Counted from the first letter of the stretch, positions 25,800-34,928 are shown. The stretch is DNA of 64,000 nucleotides from Botryobacter ruber (GCF_003347595.2 NZ_QCZK02000055.1:124001-188000); one strand, 5' to 3'. Numbers and translations: made by a program. The notes: generated from the letters alone by a model not told the origin.

Positions 25800-26916
25800 C
25801 ATGTTAAAATTTGCACTGCTCCTATTATTAGCAGCTCCCACCACGCTGTCTGCACAAACCCAGGTGTATGTACTGGCCCGTGCAAATGCCAGCAGTCCTG
25901 TAGCAGTGGTAAGGACAGGCACAGCTTATGTACAAGTATTGCAGGAAGCAGAAAATACTACAGCGCAGGAGCAAACAGAGCCGGGGCAGAACCAGCCGGC
26001 AGCAGAAGCCGAGCCGGGTTGCAGTTCCGCTTTTGCCTCGGAGGTAACAAAAACCATCGAACGGAATTATAAAGTCGGCAACTCCGATAGGCTCAACATC
26101 GAGAATAAGTTTGGAAAGGTGCATGTAAATACCTGGAAGAAGAACGAAATTCACGTAAAAGTAGATATCATTTGCAGGGCAGGCACCGATCAGAGAGCGC
26201 AGCAGCTAATGGACCTGATCCGGGTAACGGAAAACCGCAGCGGGAAAGTTATCAGTTTCCGGACCGAACTCGAACCCATCCGGATAAACAACAACAGCGA
26301 GAAAGGCTTTGAAATTAACTACACCGTTTCTATGCCCGACGATAATCCACTCACGGTCAAGAACAGCTTTGGCGATGTATACCTGGCTAATTTCAGGGGA
26401 GTGGCAGCTATTAATGTACGGTACGGTTCTTTAAAGGCAGAGCAGCTGAACAACACCTCAAATACAGTAAAAGTAGCTTACGGTTCTGCCAACTGCCGGT
26501 ACATCAACCAGGGCAACATCGATCTGTCCTACGGCAGCTTGAATGTGGAAGGCACCAATGGCCTGCAAGGTTCGTCGAAGTTCAGTGATATTAAAATCGG
26601 GAGCCTGAACAGTTCCTTGGATCTGGATATGAAATATGGTGCCCTCCGGATTGATAATATCAGCCGAAATGCCAGCAAAATAAATGTAGCAGGCGGCTTC
26701 AGTCCCATCTCACTCCGGTTCGAGGATAAAACCACTTTTAAATTTGATGTGAACGTGCAGTTCGGAAACTTCAAGTATGACAAAGAGTTGGTAACTCTTA
26801 CGTCACATGAGAAAAGCCACACCTCGACGGCCTACAAAGGAAGCTTCGGAAGTGCCGCTCCCAAAGGTTCGGTTAGTATCGTGTCGAAGTATGGCGATGT
26901 GAAGTTCAGCAGGTAA
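25780..26916 (+). CDS. Secreted DUF4097-like putative adhesin
   Basis: 378 residues from ATG 25780, with signal peptide MKLRLYNMLKFALLLLLAAP cut after about residue 26; ATG 25801 is an alternative start. The mature part has repeated beta-strand units (KNSFGDVYLANFRG, VRYGSLKAEQLN, LSYGSLNVEGTNG, MKYGALRIDNIS), as in DUF4097 right-handed beta-helix-like proteins that often sit next to ECF/anti-sigma pairs. It overlaps the anti-sigma gene by 20 bp, so translation is probably coupled. Function is unknown; it may be the regulon target or the sensor ligand. Confidence 0.7.
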   Translation: MKLRLYNMLKFALLLLLAAPTTLSAQTQVYVLARANASSPVAVVRTGTAYVQVLQEAENTTAQEQTEPGQNQPAAEAEPGCSSAFASEVTKTIERNYKVGNSDRLNIENKFGKVHVNTWKKNEIHVKVDIICRAGTDQRAQQLMDLIRVTENRSGKVISFRTELEPIRINNNSEKGFEINYTVSMPDDNPLTVKNSFGDVYLANFRGVAAINVRYGSLKAEQLNNTSNTVKVAYGSANCRYINQGNIDLSYGSLNVEGTNGLQGSSKFSDIKIGSLNSSLDLDMKYGALRIDNISRNASKINVAGGFSPISLRFEDKTTFKFDVNVQFGNFKYDKELVTLTSHEKSHTSTAYKGSFGSAAPKGSVSIVSKYGDVKFSR

Positions 26917-26941
26917 GCGCTTCTGCCAGTGCCGAATGGTA

Positions 26942-26976
26942 GAGCAGCGGCTGTGGTGGCTGGTGCAGCAGATTAT
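26942..26976 (+). repeat. Dispersed GTGGTGGC repeat downstream of the ECF module
   Basis: GAGCAGCGGCTGTGGTGGCT then GGTGCAGCAGATTATTTTTT. Nearly identical to the coding copy in pnuC, including the trailing T-run. Confidence 0.8.
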
Positions 26977-26996
26977 TTTTTGTGTTGGATTAAGTG

Positions 26997-27032
26997 AGAA
27001 GGACTGGTTTAGCTGCTGGTCCTTCTTTTTTT
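26997..27032 (+). terminator. Terminator after the ECF module
   Basis: AGAAGGAC / GTCCTTCT stem followed by TTTTTTT. It sits between convergent genes. Confidence 0.88.
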
Positions 27033-27051
27033 GTGGCTGCTGATGGGTGGC

Positions 27052-28701
27052 TCAAAAGCCAGTGACCTTAAAAGGTACTTTAGTGGAAGTGCCTCGCCCA
27101 AAAATATCTCCGGTGTAAAAGTACCTGCGGGAGTTCGGTACTTCATCCAGCAGACTATTTCCGAACCTGGTTTTAACAAAAGTTGAATCGTAGCCCTGTA
27201 GCAGCAGCAGCGTCGGGAAGATCTGCTCGTGTGACCTGGTATGCATGGTTGGCTGCGTTTTGATGCCAAGAAAACCGGATTTATCCAGGAGCCAGAGCGG
27301 GACGTTGGCCTCAATGGGTTTGGTATGCTGGCTGCTGGCATGGGCCATACTGATACCGTCTCCCGATAAGTCCTGCCCGTGGTCGGAGGTGTAAATAATA
27401 ACCGTCCTGTCCGTGGGGGAGATAGCAGGTATTAGTTTTTGCCAGAAACTATCCACCGTCCACCGGATCGCGTTGAAATAGGTATTTAAAGACTTTTCCC
27501 TGTCCTTGAGCATACTTCTTTCAGCCAGCACAGGCCGGAAGAAAACTGAATCAGGTGGATAAGTACGGGCGTAGGGCCAGTGGGCGCCGGCTTTGTTCAC
27601 ATAAACAAAAACTTTCTCCTCCGATCCGGACAACTGGATCAACTTATCTGCCACCACAAAATCGCGCTGGTAGTACGGGAGCGACGGGTCTTCCTCCGAG
27701 GGCTGAATAAAATGGTCGATGTAGTTCAAATCCTGCGGCGACATGTAGTTCTGGAGCATACCACGGCCCAGTTGAGCATCGATAAAGTAAGTCGTGTAAC
27801 CTGCTTGTTTGGCGTACTGGAAGATGCTGGCGGCGGTGAGTGCTTTCCGTTTTTTATCAGGCATATCGCTTAACCTCAGCCCGCTCAGGAGCGCAATGTT
27901 GCTTCCGGCACTGTAGTTGGTAGCGGAGCTGGCAATGCCGAAGTTGATGATCTGGTTGGTGTTTGCTTTAAGATAAGGGGTTGTGTTCATAGTCGCTCCG
28001 TTAAGAGACAAGGCGCTTCCGGTAATGCTCTCATCAACAATCATAAAGATATGCCTGGCTCCGGAGTTAAGCGGCGCTGCGGTTACCTCCTGCCTGTTAC
28101 CCAAAGGCAAGGCGTGCTTTGCTGCCAACAGCGTGCTCAGCGGTACCCGGTACAAAGCCGGAAAGTCGTCTGTTCCACCCGTGGACCGGTTGATGTACCA
28201 GTAAGAAAGCAATGTAGCCGGAATCAGGAGCAGGGAGAGCCACGGGGAATACAGCCCCTTGCTTTTTCGGGCGGCTACAACAAATACCAGTAAGATAAGG
28301 CAACAGCTGATAAGGCCAAGGCCAATGTGCAGGTTAAAGTTGGAGATTGCCTCCGGTGCCAGGCTAAGGTTGCCTAGCGCTGTCTGTGCATCGGCATACC
28401 AGTAGTTGTAGCCAGTGATAAACCTGTAGCTAAGACTGACCAGCAAAAAAGGGAACAGGGCGAGCAGGAATAGGTAGCGAATCAGGCGACTTTTGTTGAA
28501 CAGCAGTACCTGCACGCTTCCAACCGTCAGTCCGAACACAGCCAGGTACTGCAGCAGCGCCAGCAAGCTCTGCCGGAAAAGCAGGTGTTGCACTACAAAG
28601 TATACCCTGCCAGGCCGCATCTCTACGGTCACCGTGTAGAGGCAAAGCAGCAGGAAAATGAAAATGTGCAGGAAGTACTTTTTTCTTACCAGGAGCCGCA
28701 T
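27052..28701 (-). CDS. Sulfatase-fold membrane phosphoethanolamine-transferase-like protein
   Basis: 549 residues from ATG 28701. About five membrane helices fill residues 1-190, followed by an extracytoplasmic sulfatase/alkaline-phosphatase-type domain. The nucleophile region reads VDESITGSALSLNG, with Ser where EptA-type enzymes have Thr. Metal ligands follow in YTSDHGQDLSGDG and the MAHASS / NVPLWLLDKS segments. EptA/OpgE relatives move phosphoethanolamine to lipid A or glucans, so an envelope-modifying role is likely but the acceptor is unknown. It starts 3 bp after the DUF418 stop, so the two are surely cotranscribed. Confidence 0.78.
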   Translation of the reverse strand: MRLLVRKKYFLHIFIFLLLCLYTVTVEMRPGRVYFVVQHLLFRQSLLALLQYLAVFGLTVGSVQVLLFNKSRLIRYLFLLALFPFLLVSLSYRFITGYNYWYADAQTALGNLSLAPEAISNFNLHIGLGLISCCLILLVFVVAARKSKGLYSPWLSLLLIPATLLSYWYINRSTGGTDDFPALYRVPLSTLLAAKHALPLGNRQEVTAAPLNSGARHIFMIVDESITGSALSLNGATMNTTPYLKANTNQIINFGIASSATNYSAGSNIALLSGLRLSDMPDKKRKALTAASIFQYAKQAGYTTYFIDAQLGRGMLQNYMSPQDLNYIDHFIQPSEEDPSLPYYQRDFVVADKLIQLSGSEEKVFVYVNKAGAHWPYARTYPPDSVFFRPVLAERSMLKDREKSLNTYFNAIRWTVDSFWQKLIPAISPTDRTVIIYTSDHGQDLSGDGISMAHASSQHTKPIEANVPLWLLDKSGFLGIKTQPTMHTRSHEQIFPTLLLLQGYDSTFVKTRFGNSLLDEVPNSRRYFYTGDIFGRGTSTKVPFKVTGF

Positions 28702-28704
28702 CAA

Positions 28705-29865
28705 TTAATGTTGGTTTTGCTTAGAGCCATATGTCGTAATGGACCGCCAAAGTCGCTCTAGCGGACCTTGCTTATGCCACTTTAGCCATAACATACTACC
28801 TGCAACCTGTAACAGAAAGAAGAAGAAGCCAAGCAGAAGGTATTGAAACGGTTGCAATCGTTGGTAATAGCCAAAGCCGTATCCATAAAACAGCAACGAC
28901 AGCACCAGTGTTTGCATGATATAGTTTGTGAGTGTCATTCTGCCTACCGCAGCCAGAGGAGCTAATAATTTGTTGCCAATAGTTGAATAGAATAGAATCA
29001 GGAAGCCAATCACATATAGGGCGGGATTAATGAAAAAATTAGCAAATGATACAATTTCACGTACGCCGCCACCTGTAATTCCTGCTAATGTGAAGGAGTA
29101 AGTAAACACCGCCAACAGCACCCGGATGAGCAACAGCCAGAGCCATGCTTTTTTCCACCATTCCCTGTGCTTCTCAAAAGCAGCAAAATTATAGGCTTTA
29201 CTCACGTACAACCCAAAGGCTATAAAAGAAAATATTTTTACGTTAAAAAGTAAATTTTCAAACGAGAACATGCTACTGAAAATACCCAGTGCCCGCTTCT
29301 GCACCAGTGCCGCATAAGGGAGTTCGACAACGGCAGAAGTTTGATCAGATATAGCCGGAGCCGAAAGAACTGCTTCTGCCACTAAATGATAGTACACATA
29401 TAAACTATGCAGCACATATACCAGTATGGTAACAGCAAGCACTTGGTTTTTATCCAAGCGTGCTAACGCCACAATCATAAAGCCCGCCAGGGCATATTCC
29501 AGTAATATATCACCGTCCCAGATAAAAATATAGTGGATTGTTCCAAGCAGTAGTAAAACGAGTAAGCGGCGGATTAGAAATGGAGTAGCTCGTCCTGTAG
29601 CAGCACGTGCCTTAAACTGGAGTCCAAGGCCAAGGCCAAAAAGGAATGCAAAAATGGGATAGAATCTCGACCGGAAAAGGAACTTAATTGCCAGAGTTAT
29701 ACCTTGATTTACACCGTCTGTAAACTGTGCATAGTAACTGTCGAATTGATGGCTGGTGGTGTTGAACAGAAAAATATTTGTAAGAAGTACACCAAATAGG
29801 GCGAAGCCGCGAAGTGCGTCCAGTGCTGCTATCCTTTTCGTACTTTTTGTTTCTGCTTCTGCCAC
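28705..29865 (-). CDS. DUF418-family multi-pass membrane protein
   Basis: 386 residues with about nine or ten membrane helices. The N-terminus has the acyltransferase-3-like signature RIAALDALRGFALFGVLLTN, and the C-terminal half has GRMTLTNYIMQTLVLSLLFYG (in outline), both typical of DUF418/YeiB proteins of unknown function. Base composition is clearly more AT-rich than in neighbouring housekeeping genes. Pairing with a surface transferase suggests a role in envelope polymer or lipid modification. Confidence 0.8.
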   Translation of the reverse strand: MAEAETKSTKRIAALDALRGFALFGVLLTNIFLFNTTSHQFDSYYAQFTDGVNQGITLAIKFLFRSRFYPIFAFLFGLGLGLQFKARAATGRATPFLIRRLLVLLLLGTIHYIFIWDGDILLEYALAGFMIVALARLDKNQVLAVTILVYVLHSLYVYYHLVAEAVLSAPAISDQTSAVVELPYAALVQKRALGIFSSMFSFENLLFNVKIFSFIAFGLYVSKAYNFAAFEKHREWWKKAWLWLLLIRVLLAVFTYSFTLAGITGGGVREIVSFANFFINPALYVIGFLILFYSTIGNKLLAPLAAVGRMTLTNYIMQTLVLSLLFYGYGFGYYQRLQPFQYLLLGFFFFLLQVAGSMLWLKWHKQGPLERLWRSITTYGSKQNQH

Positions 29866-30054
29866 TATTCTTTTTTAGCCTGGTAATTTACAGAAGATTT
29901 ACAAAAGAGGGAATGGTAAACAGCTTCGCTTAACGGTGTTTTTCATAAATTTGACCTGAAGGATGCATGACTTTGCCTGATATTTCTGCCAAAGGTACAC
30001 TTGAACAAACACTAAATTCGTTTTACTGTTTCTTAATTTTAGGATAAGGATAGC

Positions 30055-31869
30055 GTGAACAAAAAAACAGAAGAGTTTAAACAACGGGCTGCTGGCATTG
30101 CCGTGCAGGAGAAACAGGCGGCTTCAAAGTCGCGGCTGGTGTCGTGGTTGCGGGTAGCGGTTTTTCTGGCGGGTGTGGCAACAGCCTGGTACTTTTTTAG
30201 AACAGATAACAATGTGGCAGGTGGCGTAGCAGTCCTGCTGTTTTATGGCTTGTTTATCCTGGTGATGCGCTGGCATGCCCGACTCGATTATATATACCAG
30301 CAACTCAGGCTGCTCCGGAAGCTAAACCTGGAGGAAGCGGAGCGGTTGCAGGGAAAACTGCAGCAGTTTGATGGCGGTTTCACATTTGTCAACGAGCAAC
30401 ATCCGTATACCTCCGACCTCGATATTTTCGGGCAGAACTCGCTGTTCCAGTTGGTCAACCGTTCTGTTTCCAGTGTTGGCAAAGCAAAGCTTGCAAACTG
30501 GATGAAAGCTGCTGCACCGGTAGATGAGATTGAACAACGCCAGCAGGCTGTAGCAGAGCTGGCACATCCAAGCCAACTGGAGTGGCTGCAGGCGTTTATT
30601 GCCAAGTCGCGGCACTACAAGCACCAGGAGGAATCTTCGGATAAATATCTTGCGTGGTTAAGGGAACGTGACTTTTATCGGTCGCGGCCACTCATGAAGG
30701 TGCTGCTCTTTGTACTGCCTGTGCTTACGATAGCCTCGCTGGCTGCCTGGGCGTATGGCTATTCGGGTTACATTGTAGGTTTTTTTCTGGCGGTGCAGTA
30801 CAGCATCAGTTATAAATACCAAAGCATCCGCGACGAGTATTACGAGAACAGCATTGCCATTTTTGAGTCCATGCGCAGTTATACCGACCAGCTGCGGCAT
30901 GTAGAGGAGCATACCTTTGCCTCGCCTTTGCTGCAGCAACTGCAAAAAAAACTTTCTGCTGCTGCCACTAAAGCCTCTGCTGCTATCGGGAAGCTGGCTA
31001 CCATCATCGATTACTTCTCCTGGCGCCTGAGCACGCTCATGAGCTTTTTCCTGAACGCATTCCTGATGTGGGACTTCGTATGGATTTACCGGCTGGAGCG
31101 CTGGAAGGCCAGGCACCTGGAGCAGGTACTGCATTCGCTGGAGGTGCTGGCCACGGTGGAGGCGCTGACGAGCATTGCTGCGTATCAAAACGCCAACCCG
31201 CATTTTGCCGTGCCTGAAATAAGCCATAAGCCATTTGACTTTGACGCCGTGCAGCTGGCGCACCCGCTGATTTTTACCGTGAACCGCGTCGCCAACGATT
31301 TCCGGATGCAGGGGGCGGGTAAAACAATTGTGGTGACGGGTTCTAACATGTCCGGGAAAACTACTTTCCTGCGGACCGTGGGCATCAACATCGTACTGGC
31401 ATTAATGGGCGCTCCGGTAGCTGCTGAAAAGTTCCGGGTGGCGTCGGTGCAGGTGTATACAGCTATGCGCACTGCCGACAACCTGGCGGAGAATACTTCT
31501 TCGTTTTATGCCGAACTCAAGCGCTTGCGCATCCTGCTCAACATGACGGAGAAGGAGCACGTGCCAGTGTTTTACCTCCTCGACGAAATTCTCAAAGGTA
31601 CCAACTCCCGCGACCGGCATGCCGGTGCCATGGCGCTTATCCGGCAGCTGCACCAGCGCAATGCCTCCGGCCTTATCTCTACCCACGACCTGGAGCTGGG
31701 GGCGATGGAGCAGGAACTCCCCGGAAGTGTGGAGAACTACAGCTTTAACAGTACGATAGAGGGCGATAAAATTCTCTTCGATTATACCCTTCAACGCGGT
31801 ATTTGCCGTAGTTTTAATGCCAGCAAGCTCATGCAGCTGATGGGCATTGCCATTGAAGAAAACGTATAA
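30055..31869 (+). CDS. Membrane-anchored MutS-family ATPase
   Basis: 604 residues from GTG 30055, preceded by AGGATAAGGA. Two N-terminal membrane helices (LVSWLRVAVFLAGVATAWYF and GGVAVLLFYGLFILVMRW) and a further hydrophobic pair at about 215-250 precede the MutS core. The ATPase C-terminus is intact: VVTGSNMSGKTTFLRTVG (Walker A), FYLLDEILKGTNSRDRHAGA (Walker B and signature) and STHDLELG. There is no mismatch-recognition domain I and no Smr domain, so it is neither MutS1 nor classical MutS2. Its role is unknown. Confidence 0.85.
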   Translation: MNKKTEEFKQRAAGIAVQEKQAASKSRLVSWLRVAVFLAGVATAWYFFRTDNNVAGGVAVLLFYGLFILVMRWHARLDYIYQQLRLLRKLNLEEAERLQGKLQQFDGGFTFVNEQHPYTSDLDIFGQNSLFQLVNRSVSSVGKAKLANWMKAAAPVDEIEQRQQAVAELAHPSQLEWLQAFIAKSRHYKHQEESSDKYLAWLRERDFYRSRPLMKVLLFVLPVLTIASLAAWAYGYSGYIVGFFLAVQYSISYKYQSIRDEYYENSIAIFESMRSYTDQLRHVEEHTFASPLLQQLQKKLSAAATKASAAIGKLATIIDYFSWRLSTLMSFFLNAFLMWDFVWIYRLERWKARHLEQVLHSLEVLATVEALTSIAAYQNANPHFAVPEISHKPFDFDAVQLAHPLIFTVNRVANDFRMQGAGKTIVVTGSNMSGKTTFLRTVGINIVLALMGAPVAAEKFRVASVQVYTAMRTADNLAENTSSFYAELKRLRILLNMTEKEHVPVFYLLDEILKGTNSRDRHAGAMALIRQLHQRNASGLISTHDLELGAMEQELPGSVENYSFNSTIEGDKILFDYTLQRGICRSFNASKLMQLMGIAIEENV

Positions 31870-31886
31870 GCTATAATAAACTAACA

Positions 31887-32129
31887 ATGAGAGCAGTAGC
31901 AGACATCCCGCACCCCAACATGAAAATCACCCTGCTGGCCTGGAACGGCAAATACCTTCTGAAGTTCGAACGTGGCGATTTTGAGCAGACCTACAAAATA
32001 AGCGAAATGGATTTAGAGGGAGATGAGGAAGCAAAAGCGCTGATAGACGATGATTTCCTGGAAGCTGTTTCTAACCGCTTCGTGGATATGCGCGATGCTT
32101 TTGTCTCTTCTTTAAGAAGGCACATTTAG
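31887..32129 (+). CDS. Conserved-looking small protein of unknown function
   Basis: 80 residues, 17 bp after the MutS-like gene and before a terminator, so probably a second gene of that operon. The sequence is acidic with mixed alpha/beta character (MKITLLAWNGKYLLKFERGD, ISEMDLEGDEEAKALIDDDF); a second in-frame ATG at 31920 could be the true start. I recognise no family. Confidence 0.65.
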   Translation: MRAVADIPHPNMKITLLAWNGKYLLKFERGDFEQTYKISEMDLEGDEEAKALIDDDFLEAVSNRFVDMRDAFVSSLRRHI

Positions 32130-32140
32130 GCAGTACCATA

Positions 32141-32172
32141 AAAAAAGCCCGCTGTTAAGGCGGGCTTTTCTG
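32141..32172. terminator. Bidirectional terminator between the small gene and tsf
   Basis: AAAAGCCCGC / GCGGGCTTTT stem with a 7-nt loop. A-run and T-run flank it, so it can serve both convergent transcripts. Confidence 0.92.
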
Positions 32173-32190
32173 TTTTGTATTTCTTAGTGC

Positions 32191-33027
32191 TTAGGCACCA
32201 ATAGCAACACGCTTGAACTCAGACACCGTCATGCCTTTGCTTGTTTTGTCAAGCAGCTGGGCTACTGTAAGCGAAGAGTCTTTTACGAACTCCTGGTTCA
32301 GCAGGGTGTTTTCTTTGTAGAACTTGTTCAGTTTGCCCATCGCAATTTTCTCCAGCATTTGCTCCGGCTTGCCTTCGGCACGTGCCTGCTCTTTACCGAT
32401 TTCGATTTCACGCTCGATTGTAGCTGAGTCTACACCGTCTTTGTCAACAGCGATCGGACGCATGGCAGCGATTTGCATCGCCACGTCTTTACCAACTTCA
32501 GCTACGTCGTTACCGCCTGTGTTTACAAGGCCAACGAGTACTCCCAGTTTGCCATTAGAGTGGTTGTAAGCAACTACTTTCTCAGCTGTTACATTCTCGT
32601 AAGCTACTACGTCAATCTTCTCACCGATTTTACCCATCAGGTCGGTGATGTGGTCCTGCAGCGAACGGCCATCAGCCTGTGGAGCAGCAAGAAGTTCTTC
32701 TTTCGAAGAAGCATTAGTAGAAACAGCAGTTTCCAGAACAGCATTAGCCAGGTTCTGGAAATCGGCTACTTTAGATACCGGCTCAGTTTCGCAGGCAAGT
32801 GCAACTGCTTTACCGTTAGTACCTTCAGCGTTTACCTGTGTAAGCACGATACCTTCAGAAGTAACGTTCTCGGCACGCTTGCTGGCAATTTTCTGTCCCT
32901 GCTTACGCAGAATATCTTTAGCTGCTTCGAAATCGCCGTTTGCTTCTGTCAGCGCTTTCTTGCAGTCCATCATACCTGCTCCGGTTTCCTGGCGGAGTTT
33001 GTTAACGTCTTGTGCTGTAATAGCCAT
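32191..33027 (-). CDS. tsf: Translation elongation factor Ts
   Basis: Guanine-nucleotide exchange factor for EF-Tu, 278 residues. The N-terminal UBA-like domain AITAQDVNKLRQETGAGMMD and the TDF-equivalent region DCKKALTEANGDFEAAKDIL are clear, with the C-terminal QFVKDSSLTVAQLLDK. Last gene of rplM-rpsI-rpsB-tsf; a hairpin lies between it and rpsB. Confidence 0.97.
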   Translation of the reverse strand: MAITAQDVNKLRQETGAGMMDCKKALTEANGDFEAAKDILRKQGQKIASKRAENVTSEGIVLTQVNAEGTNGKAVALACETEPVSKVADFQNLANAVLETAVSTNASSKEELLAAPQADGRSLQDHITDLMGKIGEKIDVVAYENVTAEKVVAYNHSNGKLGVLVGLVNTGGNDVAEVGKDVAMQIAAMRPIAVDKDGVDSATIEREIEIGKEQARAEGKPEQMLEKIAMGKLNKFYKENTLLNQEFVKDSSLTVAQLLDKTSKGMTVSEFKRVAIGA

Positions 33028-33164
33028 GTTTTCTATAATTAAGAATTATGAAGTATTAATCAGTTTTTTCTTTAATGGGTTCAGGAAGAATTAGCGCCTG
33101 TTGCACTTATCAGTAGGTGTTTACTATTTCTGCGGGTAGGCTGCGGTCCTTAAACCCCTAAAAC

Positions 33165-33205
33165 AAAGTGAACATTGAAGCAGCAGCGCGCTCAATGTTC
33201 ACTTT
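33165..33205 (-). promoter_or_regulatory. Strong hairpin between rpsB and tsf
   Basis: AAAGTGAACATTGA and TCAATGTTCACTTT form a perfect 14-bp stem with a 13-nt loop. On the transcribed minus strand it is followed by TGTTTTAG, a weak U-tract, so it looks like a partial terminator or an mRNA-processing/stability element that adjusts tsf expression. Confidence 0.7.
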
Positions 33206-33231
33206 ATAGGTAATGCAATAGGAACGATTGA

Positions 33232-33999
33232 TTATTGTTCTTCTGCTTCTTGTTTAGCTTTGATGCCTTCTTCTTCGGCACGCTTACGCTCAGTTTCTTC
33301 TTTGTCTATTTTACGCTCAGACAAACCTTCTTCAATCGCCTTACCAACGATAGATACGATCAAAGCGATTGACTTGGAAGCATCGTCGTTAGCCGGGATT
33401 GGGAAGTCAACTGACTCAGGGTTTGAGTTGGTATCGCAGATCGCGAATACAGGTAAGTTCAGCTTGTGTGCTTCTTTTACTGCAATGTGCTCGCGCTTCA
33501 CGTCAACAATAAACAGGGCTGCAGGAAGCCTGGAAAGGTCAGCGATACCGCCCAGTACTCTTTCCAGTTTCTCACGCTCGCGGGAAAGCATCAGTTTCTC
33601 ACGTTTCGCGATAGCAGCATAGGCCGTGTTGTCTTTCACCATCTTATCGATGGTAGACATTTTCTTAAGCGACTTACGTACAGTAGCGAAGTTGGTAAGC
33701 ATACCACCTAACCAACGATCGGTTACGTAAGGCATTTTCAGGCGCTTTGCCTCTTCGGTTACGATATCCTGTGCCTGCTTTTTAGTAGCTACAAACAGGA
33801 TTTTGCGACCAGACTTTGCGATGTTTTTGATAGCTGCAGTAGCCTCGTCAATCGCAACTAAAGTTTTGTTCAGGTCAATAATATGGATTCCGTTTTTCTC
33901 CATGAAGATATACGGAGCCATTTTCGGATCCCACTTGCGGGTAAGGTGACCGAAGTGAACACCTGCCTCAAGTAATTCTTTATAATTAGTACTTGCCAT
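33232..33999 (-). CDS. rpsB: 30S ribosomal protein S2
   Basis: 255 residues with the S2 signatures LLEAGVHFGHLTRKWDPKM, FVATKKQAQDIV, RWLGGMLTNFATVRKS and VFAICDTNSNPESVDFPIPANDD (in parts). The C-terminal extension is Glu/Lys/Arg-rich. Second last gene of the ribosomal block. Confidence 0.97.
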   Translation of the reverse strand: MASTNYKELLEAGVHFGHLTRKWDPKMAPYIFMEKNGIHIIDLNKTLVAIDEATAAIKNIAKSGRKILFVATKKQAQDIVTEEAKRLKMPYVTDRWLGGMLTNFATVRKSLKKMSTIDKMVKDNTAYAAIAKREKLMLSREREKLERVLGGIADLSRLPAALFIVDVKREHIAVKEAHKLNLPVFAICDTNSNPESVDFPIPANDDASKSIALIVSIVGKAIEEGLSERKIDKEETERKRAEEEGIKAKQEAEEQ

Positions 34000-34020
34000 G
34001 TTGTTGATACACCTTTAATA

Positions 34021-34407
34021 TTAACGTTTACTGAACTGGAATGAACGACGCGCTTTGCGCTTACCGAACTTCTTACGCTCTACCATGCGTGGGTCTCTGG
34101 TTACGAAACCTTCTTTACGCAGAGCTGATTTAGACTCGGCATTCTCCACTACCAGTGCTTTTGCGATAGCAAGTCTAAGTGCTTCAGCCTGGCCGCTTAC
34201 ACCACCACCTTTTAGATTGGCTTTGATATCGTATTTGCCAATTGAATCTAAGGTTTTAAGTGGCTGATTCACTATAGTTTGCAATACTTCGCTAGGGAAG
34301 TACGCCTTGATATCTTTACCGTTAATAGTGATATTCCCTTGCCCAGGCGTCATGTAGATGCGCGCCACCGAGGTTTTTCTTCTACCGGATGTATTGATAA
34401 CTTCCAT
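34021..34407 (-). CDS. rpsI: 30S ribosomal protein S9
   Basis: 128 residues, with the N-terminal NTSGRRKTSVARIYMTPG, GGGVSGQAEALRLAIAKAL and the basic tail KKFGKRKARRSFQFSKR that reaches the P-site tRNA. It lies 9 bp after rplM. Confidence 0.97.
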   Translation of the reverse strand: MEVINTSGRRKTSVARIYMTPGQGNITINGKDIKAYFPSEVLQTIVNQPLKTLDSIGKYDIKANLKGGGVSGQAEALRLAIAKALVVENAESKSALRKEGFVTRDPRMVERKKFGKRKARRSFQFSKR

Positions 34408-34416
34408 TAAACTTAA

Positions 34417-34866
34417 TTAAAGATTGAGTGTTAATTCTTTAGGCTGCTGAGCTGCATACGGATGCTCGCTTCCTGTAAAAACATGAAGATTTCTGAAAAG
34501 CTCGCGACCCAGTGGGCCTTTAGGCAACATGCCACGAACTGCGCGCTCTACCAGCAGCGTCGATGATTTTGCCTTAAGCTCACGTGGAGAAGCTTTCTTC
34601 TGACCGCCTGGGTAACCAGTGTGTGTCAGGTAGTACTTCTGATCCCACTTACGGCCGGAGAAACGCACGTTATCGGAGTTGATCACGATTACGTTGTCGC
34701 CGCAGTCAGCATTGGGCGTATACGAAGGTTTGTGTTTTCCCTTCAGGATCTTGGCAATCTCAGATGCCACACGACCCAGGTTTCCTTGCCCGGCATCAAC
34801 AATCACCCAGCCTTTGTTGGCTGACTTCTTGTTTACATACTGGGTTTTATAACTTAAATGATCCAT
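34417..34866 (-). CDS. rplM: 50S ribosomal protein L13
   Basis: 149 residues, with KGWVIVDAGQGNLGRVASEI, GDNVIVINSDNVRFSGRK, and AVRGMLPKGPLGRELFRNL followed by HVFTGSEHPYAAQQP. First gene of rplM-rpsI-rpsB-tsf, preceded by a good Bacteroidota promoter. Confidence 0.97.
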   Translation of the reverse strand: MDHLSYKTQYVNKKSANKGWVIVDAGQGNLGRVASEIAKILKGKHKPSYTPNADCGDNVIVINSDNVRFSGRKWDQKYYLTHTGYPGGQKKASPRELKAKSSTLLVERAVRGMLPKGPLGRELFRNLHVFTGSEHPYAAQQPKELTLNL

Positions 34867-34928
34867 TTTTAGTGGTTGTAAGCGATATATTAATGATTAA
34901 ACTGAATTCAGTTCGTGAAAAATGGTCA

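Noticed and set aside
29899..30084. Minus-strand 61-codon frame between DUF418 and the MutS-like gene
   Set aside because: It overlaps the MutS-like start, is very AT-rich, and has no ribosome binding site or recognisable pattern.
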